Assembly (NCBI GenBank): GCA_017615515.1
Contig: JAFZZX010000075.1
Location: 1 to 9,141 of the forward strand
DNA: 9,141 bases
Reading direction: 5' to 3'
DNA from: Clostridia bacterium
Lineage (GTDB): Bacteria; Bacillota; Clostridia; Christensenellales; CAG-1252
Within the stretch, counting starts at the first letter, position 1, and every line of letters starts with the position of its first letter. Under the pieces are notes generated by a model that did no database searches, had not been told where the DNA came from, and was given only the letters and a program-made list of their open reading frames with translations. Of this stretch, positions 8,201-9,141 are shown piece after piece. The position numbers and the translations under genes were made by a program.

Positions 8201-9141
8201 CGATCCTGCCGAGACCGATCACGGTCTCCTGGAGCGACGTCGATCTCGTCTATTCCAAGAGCGATAAGGTGCCCGTCCCGACCGTGACGAATAAGGTCGG
8301 TTCCGACGTCGTCACCCTTTCTTCCGAATTGACGATGGGTAATAACTATTTCGTCGGCTCTTTCCGTTTCTCCGTGACCGAGATCAAGGACAACGCCAAC
8401 TATACGATGGTCGGCGGACAGAACTTGGCGAGCGCCATCTATCAGATCACGCCCTTTGAGATCACGTTGTCTTGGGAAGAACCCGCTCCCTCGGCGCTCG
8501 TCTATTCCGGCACGGAGAAGAAGGTCGGCGCGACGGCGCAAGGTCTGTTCGCGGGAGATATTTGTAACGTGACCACGGCGCTCACGGCGGGGAAGAACGC
8601 GACCGACGTCGGCGTCTTCACCTATACGGCGACGGCGATCGATAACGACAACTACAAACTCGGCGACGCTCTCGTCAGCGGAGAATACGCGATTACGCCG
8701 AAAGCCGCCACCGTGACGGTAAAGCCCGTTGCGATCAAATATGGCGCCGGGATCCCCGCATTCGAGTACGAGACCGACGGGATTGTCTTCGGCGATCAAC
8801 TGAGCGGCGTCGTGACCTACACGACGAGCTACGATCCGACAGACCCCGAAAAACGCGGGATCGGCGACTATACCGTCAAGGCGGGCGGGTTGAATAACGA
8901 CAATTACGACCTTTCTTTCCCGAATGCAACCTTGACCGTCGAACCGCGCGTCGTGACGGTCGATTGGGATCACGATACCTACGTTTACGACAAGAACGAA
9001 CATTTGCCCGTCGCGACGGTCACCAACCTTGCGTATGCGGGCGACGAGCTCACCCTTTCGTACGACGTGAACGTCGCGAAAACCGCGGTCGGCGACTATT
9101 CTCGCACCGTGAACGATCTCGGTGGCTCGGAGAAAGAGAAC
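5218..9141 (+). CDS. Giant membrane-anchored protein with MBG/YDG-like repeats (3' end cut off)
   Basis: An open frame of 1308 codons that runs off the right edge without a stop. Residues 1-31 are polar and basic, followed by five predicted membrane segments (about 32-54, 61-81, 92-112, 119-142, 155-177). Positive charges sit in the N-terminus and in the loops at 82-91 and 143-153, so by the positive-inside rule the N-terminus is cytoplasmic and the long C-terminal part lies outside the cell. Residues about 193-282 resemble a BspA/LRR_5 unit. Residues about 283-490 are unrecognised. From about 499 come beta-rich repeats of about 82 residues like MBG or YDG domains of bacterial surface proteins, a family with mainly structural or adhesive roles. 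No sorting signal can be seen because the end is missing. ATG 5218 is preferred over the in-frame ATG at 5233 because of its ribosome binding site. Probable role: a surface stalk or adhesin; its link with the upstream genes is unclear. Confidence 0.94.
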   Translation, partial: MDKKTMDFYNGLDASSRDHSKVTKQHFGDRKYALITALIFALLADAFLLVEMILTTGQVKYYIAPILIVAVDAVFLCIVPLGNLNQRYMSKYPVLFLLSTIALVVVTLIMPSHAEARSMTYIALGAFGLTQALKVVCVLILFRIGKHPSSAKGLTANAIIVVCILLFGLAAYGSWSIKVGVMGQNVSVVDENCTLIYRLTEGDEYEIVGSFGDGNVINVPATFNGKPVRALDCMLLDGSIDKIKVANKDFRFENATAAGEINEDLVIEVTKSNIDEIRLGLFRDSWNTSGNKTSAAELFGRVAPVDLEEGETYFNVSYESEMTGRSIGYIPTIYKKGGAEITLDDLKEKLDPEKKKLLEHSNVKDQGDLAYCYDNNDGMILAKGEAGENDFALALEKIYRFSIGQSAASYCGNDKKWAPTESDRVSYSIASDLVAVFDRLPERNGFNVVWKMRVEDGEDHVVEGGADFRAFAEGEIASSFELEPLWEIVPPSIERVDAPAVTITYGQNANLAILTSCAFPVQYTLKKGNTTLNVKQLEPGNWTFAMEGKRPLDSGTYTLSMAANPGEALTSLGLSESVTQDYTFTVNKKTLRLNWTLPMGQFTNAAQPVTVAYEEADRVGDDVIEITKDRESATNAGVYAVTASMDTESSKKYIFVGSGVNANKQTFSIEKKQIVVDWDDLSYVYNGTKQAPIASTEVFNVSEYLVVTGAESHAGNYEAVAVASERDENDNGVTITPENYEIVQNGTKAYVIAKKTVTVGVWSRSVFIYDGKPFSVNAEELVGYVDGEEEVSLDDLVYQDNEETAAGDYTLSATFKYGSNYTFGEGEAAVVTKDFTIEPKEIGYEWGTSVFDYNKSLQCPIAVALEKDLCDNDECGFLFEGAATDAGEYDAEIVGVTNANYKLAVGTHVLHYTINKIKRASLSLSYADRTYGDEAPTPVVSGNEEEGTPSYAYRVDEDEAPFGAAVPIEAGSYVVRLTTAESKNYLETTAEKHYTILPRPITVSWSDVDLVYSKSDKVPVPTVTNKVGSDVVTLSSELTMGNNYFVGSFRFSVTEIKDNANYTMVGGQNLASAIYQITPFEITLSWEEPAPSALVYSGTEKKVGATAQGLFAGDICNVTTALTAGKNATDVGVFTYTATAIDNDNYKLGDALVSGEYAITPKAATVTVKPVAIKYGAGIPAFEYETDGIVFGDQLSGVVTYTTSYDPTDPEKRGIGDYTVKAGGLNNDNYDLSFPNATLTVEPRVVTVDWDHDTYVYDKNEHLPVATVTNLAYAGDELTLSYDVNVAKTAVGDYSRTVNDLGGSEKEN
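5311..5748 (+). other. Five-segment membrane anchor
   Basis: Five hydrophobic stretches of about 20-24 residues lie between residues 32 and 177, separated by short loops. The charge pattern favours an odd number of crossings: Lys/Arg-bearing loops GNLNQRYMSK and RIGKHPSSAK alternate with weakly charged loops TTGQVK and PSHAEARS. The fourth segment is the least hydrophobic. If it does not span the membrane, the topology would invert and the repeats would be cytoplasmic, which is unlikely for this repeat type. It is not a cleavable signal peptide. Confidence 0.8.
5794..6063 (+). other. BspA/LRR_5-like unit next to the membrane
   Basis: Residues about 193-282. The stretch LIYRLTEGDEYEIVGSFGDG, followed by VINVPATFNGKPVRAL, matches the typical opening of BspA-like leucine-rich-repeat proteins (Y.L..DG.YEV.G, then V.IP..Y.G.PV..I). 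Only one clear unit is present and the usual continuing ladder is missing, so this may be a worn remnant or a short spacer between membrane and repeats. Confidence 0.55.
6712..9141 (+). repeat. Tandem array of about ten MBG/YDG-like beta repeats
   Basis: Repeats recur every 77-85 residues. Each ends with a strand such as YTFTVNKKT, TFSIEKKQI, AYVIAKKTV, DFTIEPKEI, HYTINKIKR, HYTILPRPI, IYQITPFEI, EYAITPKAA or TLTVEPRVV (starting near residues 582, 666, 749, 834, 911, 993, 1074, 1156, 1238). Next come a short strand often with a Trp (VDW, VSW, LSW) and a Y.G or Y.K turn (VYNGTKQ, IYDGKPF, VYSGTEK, KYGAGIP, VYDKNEH). Most units then carry a VG.Y/AG.Y segment and an N.NY segment (DNDNYKL, NNDNYDL). 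A first, weaker unit starts near residue 499. Codons differ widely among the copies, so the duplications are old. The last unit is cut by the window edge. Confidence 0.88.

Noticed and set aside
7849..9003. Minus-strand open frame of 384 codons opposite the repeat array
   Set aside because: It is the mirror of the repetitive plus-strand coding sequence. It shows an Arg/Asp/Val-rich composition, no recognisable motif, and no gap of its own.
6712..9141. Recent tandem DNA duplication or assembly collapse in the repeat array
   Set aside because: The repeat copies share protein motifs but their codons and many residues differ; I see no long identical DNA stretches.

Overview
The window looks like bacterial chromosomal DNA in which all four protein-coding genes lie on the plus strand with almost no space between them (gaps of 18, 15 and 0 bases). 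Good Shine-Dalgarno sequences (AGGGGAG, AAGGGGA, GAGGT) precede the three starts that can be checked. Ordinary stop codons (TAA, TGA) and a base composition at or slightly above 50% GC by eye fit the standard bacterial code. The surface-protein repeats at the right end (MBG/YDG-like, with a BspA-like leucine-rich-repeat unit) are common in uncultured gut Clostridia and related Bacillota. That is my best guess for the host, with low confidence, because no taxonomic marker gene is present.

Layout: (1) bases 1-438, a small basic, tyrosine- and lysine-rich protein of unknown function, whose start falls exactly on the window edge. (2) 457-3453, a 998-residue SNF2/HepA-type superfamily 2 ATPase with all main helicase motifs and an unusual C-terminal tail holding 25 cysteines in about 210 residues, probably a string of metal-binding knuckles. 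(3) 3469-5217, a 582-residue protein of unknown function, whose C-terminal half also carries several CxxC pairs, including one DnaJ-style CxxCxGxG. (4) 5218 to the right edge, at least 1308 residues and still open: five predicted membrane segments, a BspA/LRR_5-like unit, a middle region of unknown fold, and about ten tandem beta-rich repeats of roughly 82 residues. The large C-terminal part is predicted to lie outside the cell.

The tight packing suggests one transcript. Genes 2 and 3 share a pattern, both having metal-knuckle C-terminal regions beside otherwise cytoplasmic domains, so they are the likeliest functional pair: a DNA-translocating or remodelling ATPase with a companion. The small protein could be an accessory factor. 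The membrane-anchored repeat protein abuts gene 3 with no gap and is probably translationally coupled to it, but nothing in its sequence explains a link with a DNA-acting ATPase. No known defence system (for example DISARM, which also uses a SNF2-type helicase) can be recognised, because no methylase, nuclease or phospholipase-D gene is in view. There are no tRNA or rRNA genes, insertion sequences, CRISPR arrays, convincing terminators or promoters, and no non-coding stretch longer than 18 bases.
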